NCBI RefSeq assembly: GCF_018417595.1
Contig: NZ_CP070982.1
Coordinates: 1,513,501-1,577,500 of the forward strand
Source of the DNA: Pseudomonas entomophila
Lineage (GTDB): Bacteria; Pseudomonadota; Gammaproteobacteria; Pseudomonadales; Pseudomonadaceae
Length of the DNA stretch: 64,000 bases
Reading direction: 5' to 3'
A model generated the notes under the pieces. The model saw only the letters and a list, made by a program, of their open reading frames with translations, did no database searches and was not told the DNA's origin. Made by a program: the position numbers and the translations under genes. The stretch's first letter is position 1, and the number at the start of each line of letters is the position of its first letter. Shown piece by piece: positions 1 through 9,710 of the stretch.

Positions 1-2
1 GT

Positions 3-1514
3 TGTGCGCAGCACCTTCGCGCAGCAGGGTTGGCGGTGCGCCTGAGTTGCATGGATACGCTCGGCCCGGCGCAGTTGCAGGGGGCTGCCAGTGTGCTGCT
101 GATCGCCAGCACCTTCGGCGACGGTGACGCCCCGGATTGCGCCACGGCGTTCTGGCAGGCCCTGCAAGGCGAGGAGGGCGGGCACTGCGCCACCTTGCCC
201 TACGCGGTATTGGCCCTGGGTGATTCGAGCTATGACCAGTTCTGTGGCTTCGGGCGCAAGCTCGACCAGCGCCTGGCTGAACTGGGGGCTCGGCGCCTGC
301 TGGCGCGGGTCGATTGCGAAGGGGATGTCGACGAGGCCTTCAGCGGCTGGCTGGGCGCCTTGCTGGAACAGTTGGGCAGTGCCAGGCCGACACCCGCCGA
401 GCCCAAGCCGGTCGCGGGCTATGGCAAGCAGCAACCGTGGCGTGCGGCGGTGCTGGAAAACCGCCTGCTCAATACACCCGGGTCGGCCAAGGAAACCCGT
501 CAGCTGGTGTTTGACCTGCGCGGTAGCGGCTTCACCTATCAACCGGGCGATGCGTTGGGTGTGTGGCCACGCAATTGCGCGGCGCTGGTCGAGGAGTTGT
601 TGCAACTGATGCAACTCGATGGGCAGGCCACGGTCGAGCTCAAGGGGCATGCGCCAATGCCGCTCTCGGTCGCGCTGGAACATCACCTGGATATCACCCG
701 GGTCACCCCGCAGCAACTCGAGCGGTTCAGCCAAGGCAGCGACGACCTGCGCCGTCTGCTGCAACCTGAGCGCAAGGCCGAAATGAAGGCCTGGCTGTGG
801 GGGCGGCAACTGGCCGATGTGTTGAGCGCCTTTCCACAGCGCTTGTCGCTGACGGACTGGTTGGGCTTGCTCAAGCCCTTGCAGCCACGCCTTTACTCGA
901 TCAGCTCCAGCCCCAATGCGCATCCCGACCAGGTACACCTGACCGTCTCGACCGTGCGCTACGGGGAGCGCAAAGGTGTCTGTTCAAGCTTTCTCGCCGA
1001 CCGTGCCGGCGCGTTGGAGGTGGCGATCTTCCCGCAGCCGTCGAAGCACTTCCGCCTGCCCGAGGATGACGCCACGCCGATCATCATGATTGGCCCTGGC
1101 ACCGGTATCGCGCCGTTTCGCGCCTTTCTGGAGGAGCGTGAAGTGCGCGGGGCGAGCGGGCGCAACTGGCTGTTCTTCGGCGAGCAGCATGCGGCCAGCG
1201 ATTTCTATTACCGCGAGCAGTTGCTGGCGTGGGAAGGCAGTGGGCACTTGCGGTTGAGTACCGCCTTCTCCCGCGACCAGCCAGAGAAAATCTATGTGCA
1301 GCAGCGCTTGCTGGAGCACGGCGCCGAGCTGTGGCAATGGCTGGAGGAGGGCGCCTTCATCTATGTCTGCGGCGATGCCCAGTGCATGGCCAGGGATGTG
1401 GATGCGGCGCTGCGCCAGGTGGTGGCGGTGCAGGGCGGGATGAATGAAGACGCGGCGGCTGCCTGGGTCGAGGCGCTGGGCAAGGCTGGGCGCTATCGGC
1501 GGGATGTGTACTGA
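3..1514 (+). CDS. Diflavin reductase, CysJ/sulfite reductase alpha-like, electron donor for nitrate/nitrite assimilation (5' end outside window)
   Basis: The reading frame is open to the left edge, so the N-terminus is missing. What remains is the C-terminal part of a flavodoxin-like FMN domain (STFGDGDAP at about residues 37-45 of the visible part), then a CysJ-type FAD domain with the [10 protein letters not shown] motif near the middle, then an NADPH-binding domain ([18 protein letters not shown]) and the usual aromatic C-terminus RRDVY. The family passes electrons from NADPH through FAD and FMN to a haem or molybdenum partner. Its place before nirBD suggests it serves assimilatory nitrate reduction rather than cysteine synthesis. 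In some pseudomonads I recall this module being fused to the nitrate reductase; whether that is so here cannot be seen. Confidence 0.88.
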   Translation, partial: CAQHLRAAGLAVRLSCMDTLGPAQLQGAASVLLIASTFGDGDAPDCATAFWQALQGEEGGHCATLPYAVLALGDSSYDQFCGFGRKLDQRLAELGARRLLARVDCEGDVDEAFSGWLGALLEQLGSARPTPAEPKPVAGYGKQQPWRAAVLENRLLNTPGSAKETRQLVFDLRGSGFTYQPGDALGVWPRNCAALVEELLQLMQLDGQATVELKGHAPMPLSVALEHHLDITRVTPQQLERFSQGSDDLRRLLQPERKAEMKAWLWGRQLADVLSAFPQRLSLTDWLGLLKPLQPRLYSISSSPNAHPDQVHLTVSTVRYGERKGVCSSFLADRAGALEVAIFPQPSKHFRLPEDDATPIIMIGPGTGIAPFRAFLEEREVRGASGRNWLFFGEQHAASDFYYREQLLAWEGSGHLRLSTAFSRDQPEKIYVQQRLLEHGAELWQWLEEGAFIYVCGDAQCMARDVDAALRQVVAVQGGMNEDAAAAWVEALGKAGRYRRDVY

Positions 1515-1570
1515 GCGCCCCGTGATGGTGACCCCTGCACCCAAGCGGTGCATGTAGACGGGCACGATCT

Positions 1571-1657
1571 CTGTAGGAGCGGCTTCAGCCGCGATCATCC
1601 GCGAAGCGGATGCCAGGCACCGCGCCGCCCGTTTCGCGGCTGAAGCCGCTCCTACAG
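1571..1657. repeat. REP-type inverted repeat pair
   Basis: The outer arms CTGTAGGAGCGGCTTCAGC and its inverse lie about 87 bases apart around a smaller central palindrome (CCGCGAAGCGG). The same design recurs many times in the window between genes. It lies between the flavoprotein gene and the nirB leader. Confidence 0.9.
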
Positions 1658-1728
1658 GCACATTGGCACATTCCCTGCTTCGAAAATTGCACAAATGCCC
1701 CGCTGGTCAACGGCGATCATCCAGGGGC

Positions 1729-1790
1729 CTCACACTGATGAGTACAGGCAAAGGCGCCTGGAGCTTCGGCTCCAGGCGCCTTTTTGTTTT
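1729..1790 (+). terminator. nirB leader: twin hexaloop hairpins overlapping an intrinsic terminator (attenuator candidate)
   Basis: A 12-bp perfect stem at 1753-1764/1769-1780 with a TTCG loop is followed by TTTTTGTTTT, a textbook intrinsic terminator placed 20 bases before nirB. Just upstream, CAGGC-AAAGGC-GCCTG (1745-1760) forms a 5-bp stem with a six-base loop having A at position 1 and G at position 4, and its 3' arm overlaps the terminator's 5' arm, so the two structures exclude each other. Two bases further upstream is CTCA-CACTGA-TGAG (1729-1742), another hexaloop hairpin. ANTAR-domain antiterminators such as NasT and NasR use paired hexaloop hairpins, so nitrate-responsive antitermination is inferred. 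The first loop lacks the A1/G4 pattern. Confidence 0.75.
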
Positions 1791-1809
1791 CCGTGATCGA
1801 GGATCGGCT

Positions 1810-4365
1810 ATGAAGGCAACAGCGAACGGCGCACCACGTGCGCGACTGGTCATCGTCGGCAATGGCATGGTCGGCCACCACTGTGTCGAGCAACTGCTCG
1901 AGCGAGGTGCCCAGGACCGTTTCGAGCTGCATGTGTTCGGCGAGGAACGCCAGCGCGCCTACGACCGGGTGCACCTGTCCGAGTACTTCACCGGTAGCTG
2001 TGCCGAGACCCTGGCCCTGTGCGAGCAGGACTTCTACACGCGCCATGGGGTGCACCTGCACCTGGGCGAAGCGGTGCTGGAGATCGACCGCGAGCGCTGC
2101 GAGGTGGTCACCGGCGAAGGCCGCTACGGCTATGACCAACTGATCCTGGCCACCGGTTCCTATCCCTTCGTGCCGCCGATCGAAGGTTCCAGCGGCAATG
2201 CCCGGCTGGTCTACCGCACGCTCGATGACCTCGACGCCATCCGCAATGCGGCCGTCGACGCCCGCCGTGGCGTGGTGGTGGGCGGCGGCCTGCTGGGCCT
2301 GGAGGCCGCCAATGCGCTCAAATCGCTGGGCCTTGAAGCGCATGTAGTGGAGTTCGCCCCGCGGCTGATGCCGGTGCAGCTCGACGCTGAAGGCGGCGCG
2401 GCCCTCAAGGCGCAGATCGAAGCCCTCGGCGTGGGCGTGCACCTGTCCCGCGCCACCCAGTCGATCGGCGCGGGCGAAGACTATCGCTACCGCATGCAGT
2501 TCGACGGTGGCGAGTACCTGGAGACCGACCTGATCGTGTTCTCCGCCGGCATCCGCCCCCAGGACGCCCTGGGCCGTGGCTGTGGCCTGGACATCGCCGC
2601 GCGCGGTGGCGTGGTGATCGACAACGAATGCCGCAGCAGCGACCCGCGGATTTTCGCCATTGGTGAATGCGCCTCGTGGAACGGCAGTGTGTTCGGCCTG
2701 GTCGCGCCAGGTTATGCCATGGCACGCAACCTCGCGGCGCTGCTGGTCGGCGATACGGCGGGCGCGTTCACCGGCGCCGACATGTCGACCAAGCTCAAGC
2801 TGCTGGGTGTCGATGTCGGCTCCATCGGTGACGCCCATGGCGCCACGCCTGGCTCGCGCAGCTACCGCTTCATCGACGAGGCCAACGCGGCCTACCGCCG
2901 CCTGGTGGTGGATGCCAGCGGCAAGCACGTGCTCGGCGCGGTGCTGGTCGGCGACAACAGCTACTACGACACCCTGCTGCAATACGCCCAGAACGGTATC
3001 GCGCTGCCGGCCGACCCGGCCGCGCTGATCCTGCCGCAAAGCGGCGGCGCACCGGCCCTGGGCGCCGATGCATTGCCCGACAGCGCGACCATCTGCTCCT
3101 GCCACAACGTCAGCAAGGGGGCGGTATGCGCGGCCATCGACAGCGGCTGTGGCGACCTTGCCGCCGTGAAGGGCTGCACCAAGGCGGCCAGCGGCTGCGG
3201 GGGCTGCGCGGCGCTGCTCAAGCAGGTGTTCGAGCACGAGCTGACCGCCCGTGGCGTGACCGTGGACAAAAGCCTGTGCGAACACTTCGCCTACACCCGC
3301 CAGGAGCTCTACGCCCTGGTGCGGGTCGAGGGCATCCGCAGCTTCGAAGAATTGCTGGCGCGCCATGGTCGTGGCCATGTCGGTTGCGACATCTGCAAGC
3401 CGACGGTGGGCTCGATCCTCGCTTCGTGCTGGAACCAGCCGATCATGGACCCCTCGCTGGTGCCCCTGCAGGACACCAACGACACCTTCATGGCCAACAT
3501 GCAGAAGAACGGCACCTACTCGGTGGTGCCGCGCATCCCCGGTGGCGAGATCACCCCGGACAAGCTGATCGTGATCGGCCAGGTGGCGAAGAAATACGAC
3601 CTCTACACCAAGATCACCGGTGGCCAGCGCATCGACCTGTTCGGTGCCCAGCTGCACGAACTGCCGCTGATCTGGGGCGAGCTGATCGAGGCTGGCTTCG
3701 AGACCGGGCACGCCTACGGCAAGTCGACGCGCACGGTGAAGTCCTGCGTGGGCAGCACCTGGTGCCGCTATGGCGTGCAGGACAGCGTGGCCATGGCCTT
3801 GCGCCTGGAGGACCGCTACAAGGGCCTGCGCTCACCGCACAAGCTCAAGTTCGCGGTATCCGGCTGCACCCGCGAGTGCGCCGAGGCGCAGAGCAAGGAT
3901 ATCGGCGTGATTGCCACCGACAAGGGTTGGAACCTGTACGTCTGTGGTAATGGCGGCATGCGCCCGCGCCATGCCGAACTGTTCGCCACCGACCTGGATG
4001 ACGAAACCCTGGTGCGCCTGATCGACCGGGTGCTGATGTTCTACATCCGCACCGCCGACAAGCTGCAGCGCACCTCGGTGTGGCGCGAAAGCCTGGAAGG
4101 CGGGCTGGATTACCTCAAGGCGGTGATCCTTGACGACAGCCTGGGCCTTGGTCACGAGTTGGAGACGCAGATGCAGCAGGTGGTCGACCGCTACGAATGC
4201 GAATGGGCCAATGCCCTGAAAGATCCGGAAAAGCTCAAGCGCTTCCGCACCTTCGTCAACGACCAGCGCCCTGACCCCGATGTGCATTTCGTTCGCGAGC
4301 GCGAACAGCGCCGACCCGCCGCGCCGCTGCACCTGATCCCCACCATTACCGAGGAGGCTGTCTGA
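1810..4365 (+). CDS. nirB: Assimilatory nitrite reductase (NAD(P)H), large subunit
   Basis: The 851-residue protein reduces nitrite to ammonium in the cytoplasm. The order of domains is an N-terminal FAD/NAD(P) reductase (VIVGNGMVG near residue 15, a second Rossmann motif GGGLLGLEAA near 160, GECASW near 285), a BFD-type [2Fe-2S] segment (CSCHN and CTKAASGCGGC around 430-465), and a C-terminal sirohaem/[4Fe-4S] module with CVGSTWC and SGCTRECAEAQ carrying the four cluster cysteines. The start at 1810 follows GAGGA and lies just after the leader terminator. An earlier in-frame ATG at 1738 sits inside the leader hairpins and is unlikely. The stop overlaps the nirD start by one base. Confidence 0.97.
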   Translation: MKATANGAPRARLVIVGNGMVGHHCVEQLLERGAQDRFELHVFGEERQRAYDRVHLSEYFTGSCAETLALCEQDFYTRHGVHLHLGEAVLEIDRERCEVVTGEGRYGYDQLILATGSYPFVPPIEGSSGNARLVYRTLDDLDAIRNAAVDARRGVVVGGGLLGLEAANALKSLGLEAHVVEFAPRLMPVQLDAEGGAALKAQIEALGVGVHLSRATQSIGAGEDYRYRMQFDGGEYLETDLIVFSAGIRPQDALGRGCGLDIAARGGVVIDNECRSSDPRIFAIGECASWNGSVFGLVAPGYAMARNLAALLVGDTAGAFTGADMSTKLKLLGVDVGSIGDAHGATPGSRSYRFIDEANAAYRRLVVDASGKHVLGAVLVGDNSYYDTLLQYAQNGIALPADPAALILPQSGGAPALGADALPDSATICSCHNVSKGAVCAAIDSGCGDLAAVKGCTKAASGCGGCAALLKQVFEHELTARGVTVDKSLCEHFAYTRQELYALVRVEGIRSFEELLARHGRGHVGCDICKPTVGSILASCWNQPIMDPSLVPLQDTNDTFMANMQKNGTYSVVPRIPGGEITPDKLIVIGQVAKKYDLYTKITGGQRIDLFGAQLHELPLIWGELIEAGFETGHAYGKSTRTVKSCVGSTWCRYGVQDSVAMALRLEDRYKGLRSPHKLKFAVSGCTRECAEAQSKDIGVIATDKGWNLYVCGNGGMRPRHAELFATDLDDETLVRLIDRVLMFYIRTADKLQRTSVWRESLEGGLDYLKAVILDDSLGLGHELETQMQQVVDRYECEWANALKDPEKLKRFRTFVNDQRPDPDVHFVREREQRRPAAPLHLIPTITEEAV

Positions 4366-4727
4366 TGAACCATTCCAATATTGCCGTGACACAACTTTTG
4401 CACTGGCAGGCGGTGTGCCAGGTCCGCGACCTGGTGGCCGATTCGGGCGTGGTGGCCTGGCTCGACGGCGAGCAGGTGGCGCTGTTCTACCTGCCGGGGC
4501 GCGAGCAGGCGCTGTATGCCGTCGACAACCGTGATCCGCGGTCGGGGGCCAATGTCATCGGCCGCGGCCTGGTGGGCAGCCTGGGCGGCGAGCTGGTGGT
4601 GGCGGCGCCGTTGTACAAGCAGCATTTCAGCTTGCAGGACGGGCGCTGCCTGGAGGACCCGGCGCAGCGGCTGCGGGTGTGGCCGGTGCGGGTGAAGGGG
4701 GAGCACGTTGAGATCGCCCAGCACTGA
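4365..4727 (+). CDS. nirD: Nitrite reductase (NAD(P)H), small subunit
   Basis: This 120-residue protein has the Rieske-like fold of NirD (the region RDLVADSGVVAWLDGEQVALFY and the C-terminal YKQHFSLQDGRCLEDP). As in other NirD proteins the Cys-His pairs that would bind a Rieske cluster are absent, so its role is structural or accessory to NirB. It is translationally coupled to nirB through TGATG. A REP pair directly downstream probably marks the end of the operon. Confidence 0.95.
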   Translation: MNHSNIAVTQLLHWQAVCQVRDLVADSGVVAWLDGEQVALFYLPGREQALYAVDNRDPRSGANVIGRGLVGSLGGELVVAAPLYKQHFSLQDGRCLEDPAQRLRVWPVRVKGEHVEIAQH

Positions 4728-4741
4728 CTTAGCACGAACTT

Positions 4742-4827
4742 TGCAGGAGCGGCTTCAGCCGCGATCACCCGCGAAGCGGGTGCCAGGCACCGCGTCGCCT
4801 GCATCGCGGCTGAAGCCGCTCCTACAG
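4742..4827. repeat. REP-type inverted repeat pair
   Basis: Arms GCAGGAGCGGCTTCAGCCGCG and its inverse, with the central palindrome CACCCGCGAAGCGGGTG. It separates the nir operon from the Rhs gene. Confidence 0.9.
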
Positions 4828-4934
4828 AGGCGTCAGGGTTTCCCCCATGGCCGAACCGCCCCCGCCTTAGTATCATTTCACCCTCACGGACCACCCGGGA
4901 CCCCGCGTCCCCGGCCTAGGAAGGCCCTTTCACG

Positions 4935-7900
4935 ATGTCTGCCGCACCCGCCGATGCCGCGCTCACCACGCGCGAAATCCAGATCGCCATTGCCCCTCTC
5001 GACACCCTCCTCAGCGAAGACCTCGGCGCCGCCGCCGCTTCCGTTGACCACTGGCTGCAGGAAATCAGCTACGGCCTGGTCGATTTGCAACTGCTGCGCC
5101 AGGCCGCCGAAACCGTACCCGCCATGTCCAACGCCCTGGCCTGCGTGGACGCCCTGATCGATATCCTCGAACTGGTCGAAAACCCTTCTCCCGACCCACT
5201 GCTGTGGGTCAGCCTGGGCATCAACCTGATCGGCATCGTCCCCTATCCACCCGGCCTGTCCCGTGCCCGCACGGTGCTGCGCCCGGTGCTGCAGCTGACC
5301 CGCCAGACCCTGCGCCGCCGCCCCGGCGCGCACATCGGCGCGGTGATCCTGGAAATCATCGACGGCCACCTGCATGCCAATATCCGCGGTGCCCTGGAGC
5401 ACTACGTGCGCGAGGCCCTGGCCCAGTTGCCGGCCATGCTCAGCGCCGCCGCGGAGACCGCGCGCCTGCTGTTCACCTCGTTGGCCAAGACCATTGCCGC
5501 CGCCGCCCGTGGCAAGCTGGATGCCGCCAGCAGCCACCGCCTGGCCCGCGCACAAATGGCCCAGGTGGCGCTGTACGATTCGGCCCTCGAAACCGATGCC
5601 TGGCGCCTGGCCCTCTCGGCCCTGGCCAATGCCACCGAAGGCAGCCTCAAGGACGGCTACAACAGCGTCGCCCGTCACTTCAGCGGCGAGCTGGACAGCC
5701 TGCTCGGGCCGTTGATCCGCACCCTCGAAGACCTGGCCAAGGTCGTGCCCCAGCGCCTGCAGGCCCTGGGCAGCGCCGGTATGGAAAACAGCATCGCCTG
5801 GTTGCTGACCCGCCTGCTCGCGACCGTGCTGGCCAACCCGCGCCGCCCGGGCATGGCCGTCGCCATCCGCCCCGGCGTCACCCACCAGGCCCGGCATGTC
5901 CACGCCGAAGGGCCGACCGAGGTGGTGCGCAGCCAAGTCCGGGCGAGCAAGCAGCCCAAGCCTGCGAAGAACGGACCCTGTGCCTGCACCGGGTTCAGCA
6001 TCGGCCATGTGCTCGGCGACGAAACGCTGGCCCATCAGGATTTCAGCCTGTCCGGGCCGTTCCCGGTCAACTGGACGCGCACTTACAACTCCCGGCTGGC
6101 CAAGCTGGACGACGGCAGCCTCGGTGCCCGCTGGATCACCGAGTTCACCACCTGCCTCGATGTCGTGGACAAGGGCGTGGTGTTCCACGACAGCGACGGC
6201 CGCAGCCACGACTACCCGCTGCCCAAGGTCGGCAAACCGCACTACGACCCGATCGAGTACGTCAGCCTGGTGCGTACTGCCGAGCAGCAACTGGTGTTGC
6301 TGCGTGGCCTGGACCGCCGTGAAACCTATGCCCGCCAGGGTGACCGCTTTTACCTGACGCATATCCAGCTGCGCAGCGGCGCCGGGGCAATGCTGCACTA
6401 CGAGCACCAGTACAACGGCCGGCCGGTGCTGTCGGACATCAACACCTATTCCGACAACGACCCCGAAAAAGTCCACCTGCAACTGGGCACCTTGCTCGAT
6501 GACCATGGGCATATCCAGGGCCTGTGGCAGGTGGTCGATGGCACGCCGCTGCGGCAGCTGTGCGGCTACCACTACGACGCCCACGGCGACCTGATCGCCG
6601 CCCAGGACGAACACGGTGCCGCCTGGCAGTACCAGTACCGCCAGCACCTGATCACCCGCTACACCGACCGCACCGGGCGCGGCATCAACCTGGAATGGGA
6701 CGGCAGCGGCCCACAGGCCAAGGCCATCCACGAGTGGGCCGACGACGGCAGCTTCGAGACCCGCCTGGCCTGGGACCCGAACATCCGCCTGACCTATGTC
6801 ACCGACGCCCACGGCCAGGAGACCTGGCACTACTACGACGCCCTGGGCTACACCTACCGCCTGATCCACCCGGACGGCCGCGAGGAGTGGCTGTTCCGCG
6901 ATCAGCGCAAGAATGTCATCCGCCACGTCCACCCCGACGGCAGCCAGGACCGCTACACCTACGATGAGCGCAGCAACCTGTTGCAGCACATCCGCGCCGA
7001 CCACAGCACGGTGCATTACGCCTACGACGATCACGACCAGCCGATCAAGCTGCGCGATGCCGAAGGTGGCTTGTGGCTACGCGACTACGACGAACGCGGC
7101 AACCTGGTCGAAAGTGTCGACCCGTTGGGCCACAAGACCGAGTTCGCCTACACCCCGACTGGGCTGGTCAAGGCGATCAAGGATGCGCTGGGCAACGAAA
7201 AGACGCTCGCCTACAACGATGCCGGACAGTTGCTTGCCTACACCGACTGCTCCGGCAAGAGCAGCCAGTGGACGTACAACGCCTTCGGCCAGTTGACCGA
7301 CTTCACCGATGCGGCCGGCAGCACAACCGCCTACGAGTACCAGGCCGGGCAACTGGCCAAGATCACCCATCCCGACAAGACCGAGGAGCGTTTCAACTAC
7401 GACGCCGAAGGGCGTCTGCTGGCGCATGTCGATGCCCTTGATCGCTGTACCACCTGGACCTACAACGCGGTCGGCCTGCTGAGCGAGCGCGTCGACGCCA
7501 ACGAACACACCCTGCGTTATCGCTGGGACAAGCTCGGCCGCTTGATCGGGCTGGAAAACGAGAACACCAGCAAGGCCACCTTCCTCTATGACCCGATCGG
7601 CCGGCTGCTGCAAGAAACTGGCTTCGATGGCCTGGTCACCCGCTACCAGTACGACCCGTACAGCGGTCGCCTCGCGAGCACCCAGGTTGGCCAACGCCGG
7701 ATCGAGCTGACCTTCGACCCGATGGGCCGATTGCGTGAGCGTACAGCCCGTCTGGGCAACCAAAGCCAAAGCGAGAGTTTCGCCTACGATGGCAACGGCC
7801 AGCTGATCCAGGCCGTCAACGCCGCCAGCAAGCTGCAATGGTTCCACGACGAAGCCGGCAACCTGACCCGCGAGCACCAACACTACCTGGCCACCGGCAC

Positions 7901-9710
7901 GCCGATGGTCGCGGTGTGGCAGCACGAGTACGACGCGCTCAATCAACGCACCGCAACGATTCGCCCGGATGGCCACAAGGTCAGCTGGCTGACCTACGGC
8001 AGCGGCCACCTGCTCGGCATGACCCTCGACCAGCACGAAATGCTGGCCTATGAGCGGGATGACCTGCACCGCGAAATCGTGCGCCATCAGGGCAATCAGC
8101 TGATGCAAACCCAAGCCTGGGACCCGGCCGGGCGTTTGCAGGAGCAACTGCTGGGCAGCCATGACGGCCAGTCCACGCTGCTCAAGCGTCAGTACCGCTA
8201 TGACGCCGCTGGCCAGCTGAGCAACATCCACGACAGCCGTCGCGGCCCGTTGGAGTACCAGTACGATCCCGTCGGCCGCCTGCTCAAGGCCACCAGCCGC
8301 CTGGGCGTGGAAACCTTTGCCTTCGACCCGGCCGGTAACCTGCTGGACCAGAAAACCCAGGAACTGAACCGCCCGCTGGAAGCCGACCCACGGCGCAACA
8401 AGCTGATGGACAACCTGCTGCGCGAGTATGCCGGTACCCATTACCGCTACGACGAACGCGGCAACCTGGTGCACCGCCTGCACAACGGTGCCCACGCGCA
8501 TTTCACCTGGGACCTGTTCGACCGGCTGGCCAGTTACAACGACGACAAGCTCAAGGTCGATTACAGCTACGACGCCCTGGGCCGACGCTTGCACAAGCAT
8601 TCGGTGGCGCACTTCTGGGATCGCCCGGAAGCGGGGACCGGCTGGAACCAGCTGCAACGGGCCAAGCGCCAACGCGAGCTCGGTTGTGGCTTCACCCTGT
8701 TTGGCTGGGACGGCGACACCCTGGCCTGGGAAAGCTCACCGCCACGCGATGAAGGCGACACCGGCCGCACCGTGCACTACCTGTACGAACCGGGCAGCTT
8801 CGTGCCGGTCGCCCAGGCCCTGCGCAAGAGCCCGATCCGCCTGCACAAGCAACCGGATTGGAGCCAGCGCGAATACGACTTCGATCAGGATCCGCTGTGG
8901 CATACCGAGGTGAAGCCACAGCCGTTCGAGGCGATTGCCTGGTACCAGTGCGACCATCTCGGTACACCGATGGAGCTGACCGATGAGCAAGGCGATATCG
9001 CCTGGGCCGGCCAGTACAAGGCCTGGGGCGAAGTCCGCGTGGAGCGCTCGGACTGGGCCAAGCAGCAGGGCCTGAGCAACCCGATTCGCTTCCAGGGTCA
9101 GTACCACGACCATGAGACGGGGCTACATTACAACCGCCATCGATACTACGACCCAAATAGCGGCAGGTATACCTCAAACGATCCGATCGGTTGGCTCGGT
9201 GGATTGAATATGCATCAGTACGCGCCTAACTCGACTGCATGGACTGATCCACTCGGTTTGGCGCGCTCGAAATCTGCAGCCCCCAAACCAAGTGGTACCA
9301 ATAATGCTGGCGGCACGCCGGGCTCCAAGCAGCGTTGTCACTGCCCATGTCCGGCAGGGGGTAGCAACGTCATGTATCATTACACCAGCAAAGCCGGTAT
9401 GGCTGGCATCCTGGCAAGTCAACAGTTGAATCCGTCTTTGAGAGCAAACAATCCGAATGATGCAAGGTACGGCGACGGGCAATATCTGACTGACATTAAG
9501 CCTGGGGAAAAATCCAACAATCAATTATCGCGCCAATTCTATGGAGTGGGTTATCTCGGAAAAAGAACGAGTAACTACGTGGCAATTGACACAACGGGTC
9601 TTGATGTGCAGAAAGGCCGAGATGGTGTGTTTTTGGTACCTAATGATAAGCCGCTTGATTTGCGCGGGCGGATAGTCGGGTTTGGGGAAAATGAGGGGTG
9701 CCGTTCATGA
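4935..9710 (+). CDS. Rhs-family polymorphic toxin with C-terminal HYD1-type ADP-ribosyltransferase
   Basis: The 1591-residue protein starts with about 330 residues of helix-rich sequence without an obvious PAAR domain, followed by a DUF6531-like entry segment (PCACTGFSIGHVLGDETLAHQDFSLSGPFPVNWTRTYNS). Then comes a long array of YD/Rhs repeats (YDALGR, YDPVGRL, YDERGNL) and the terminal Rhs core (GLHYNRHRYYDPNSGRY). A DPIG...DPLG pair exactly 18 residues apart at 1416-1441 is the known self-cleavage motif that releases the tip. The 150-residue tip contains MYHYTSKAGMAGIL, LNPSL, DARYGDGQYLTD and KGRDGVFLVP, which match the Tox-ART-HYD1 family as I recall it. Base composition falls sharply after about 9120, the usual sign of tip exchange. 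Export is probably by a type VI system encoded elsewhere; no vgrG or T6SS gene is in the window. AGGAAGG precedes the start. Confidence 0.92.
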   Translation: MSAAPADAALTTREIQIAIAPLDTLLSEDLGAAAASVDHWLQEISYGLVDLQLLRQAAETVPAMSNALACVDALIDILELVENPSPDPLLWVSLGINLIGIVPYPPGLSRARTVLRPVLQLTRQTLRRRPGAHIGAVILEIIDGHLHANIRGALEHYVREALAQLPAMLSAAAETARLLFTSLAKTIAAAARGKLDAASSHRLARAQMAQVALYDSALETDAWRLALSALANATEGSLKDGYNSVARHFSGELDSLLGPLIRTLEDLAKVVPQRLQALGSAGMENSIAWLLTRLLATVLANPRRPGMAVAIRPGVTHQARHVHAEGPTEVVRSQVRASKQPKPAKNGPCACTGFSIGHVLGDETLAHQDFSLSGPFPVNWTRTYNSRLAKLDDGSLGARWITEFTTCLDVVDKGVVFHDSDGRSHDYPLPKVGKPHYDPIEYVSLVRTAEQQLVLLRGLDRRETYARQGDRFYLTHIQLRSGAGAMLHYEHQYNGRPVLSDINTYSDNDPEKVHLQLGTLLDDHGHIQGLWQVVDGTPLRQLCGYHYDAHGDLIAAQDEHGAAWQYQYRQHLITRYTDRTGRGINLEWDGSGPQAKAIHEWADDGSFETRLAWDPNIRLTYVTDAHGQETWHYYDALGYTYRLIHPDGREEWLFRDQRKNVIRHVHPDGSQDRYTYDERSNLLQHIRADHSTVHYAYDDHDQPIKLRDAEGGLWLRDYDERGNLVESVDPLGHKTEFAYTPTGLVKAIKDALGNEKTLAYNDAGQLLAYTDCSGKSSQWTYNAFGQLTDFTDAAGSTTAYEYQAGQLAKITHPDKTEERFNYDAEGRLLAHVDALDRCTTWTYNAVGLLSERVDANEHTLRYRWDKLGRLIGLENENTSKATFLYDPIGRLLQETGFDGLVTRYQYDPYSGRLASTQVGQRRIELTFDPMGRLRERTARLGNQSQSESFAYDGNGQLIQAVNAASKLQWFHDEAGNLTREHQHYLATGTPMVAVWQHEYDALNQRTATIRPDGHKVSWLTYGSGHLLGMTLDQHEMLAYERDDLHREIVRHQGNQLMQTQAWDPAGRLQEQLLGSHDGQSTLLKRQYRYDAAGQLSNIHDSRRGPLEYQYDPVGRLLKATSRLGVETFAFDPAGNLLDQKTQELNRPLEADPRRNKLMDNLLREYAGTHYRYDERGNLVHRLHNGAHAHFTWDLFDRLASYNDDKLKVDYSYDALGRRLHKHSVAHFWDRPEAGTGWNQLQRAKRQRELGCGFTLFGWDGDTLAWESSPPRDEGDTGRTVHYLYEPGSFVPVAQALRKSPIRLHKQPDWSQREYDFDQDPLWHTEVKPQPFEAIAWYQCDHLGTPMELTDEQGDIAWAGQYKAWGEVRVERSDWAKQQGLSNPIRFQGQYHDHETGLHYNRHRYYDPNSGRYTSNDPIGWLGGLNMHQYAPNSTAWTDPLGLARSKSAAPKPSGTNNAGGTPGSKQRCHCPCPAGGSNVMYHYTSKAGMAGILASQQLNPSLRANNPNDARYGDGQYLTDIKPGEKSNNQLSRQFYGVGYLGKRTSNYVAIDTTGLDVQKGRDGVFLVPNDKPLDLRGRIVGFGENEGCRS

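Noticed and set aside
1663..1809. N-terminal extension of NirB to an upstream ATG
   Set aside because: The extension would translate the leader hairpins and terminator. Family alignment from memory and GAGGA at 1803 support the start at 1810.
1717..3711. 664-residue minus-strand frame opposite nirB
   Set aside because: NirB on the plus strand carries all family motifs; the antisense translation is His/Ala/Gln-rich without any motif.
1571..4827. Repeated palindromic units read as a CRISPR array
   Set aside because: The units are dispersed singly between genes across the whole window with arms in inverted, not direct, orientation and no unique spacers; they are REP elements.
4884..8672. Long minus-strand open frames (716 and 531 residues) across the Rhs gene
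   Set aside because: They are antisense to a clearly recognisable Rhs protein, consist of low-complexity Val/Gly/Ala/Gln-rich sequence with no domain, and arise from the high GC codon pattern.
4935..9710. Insecticidal TcC/toxin-complex protein
   Set aside because: YD repeats are shared, but there is no TcB partner, and the DPxG-18-DPxG cleavage motif with exchangeable tip and immunity gene fits the Rhs effector class.
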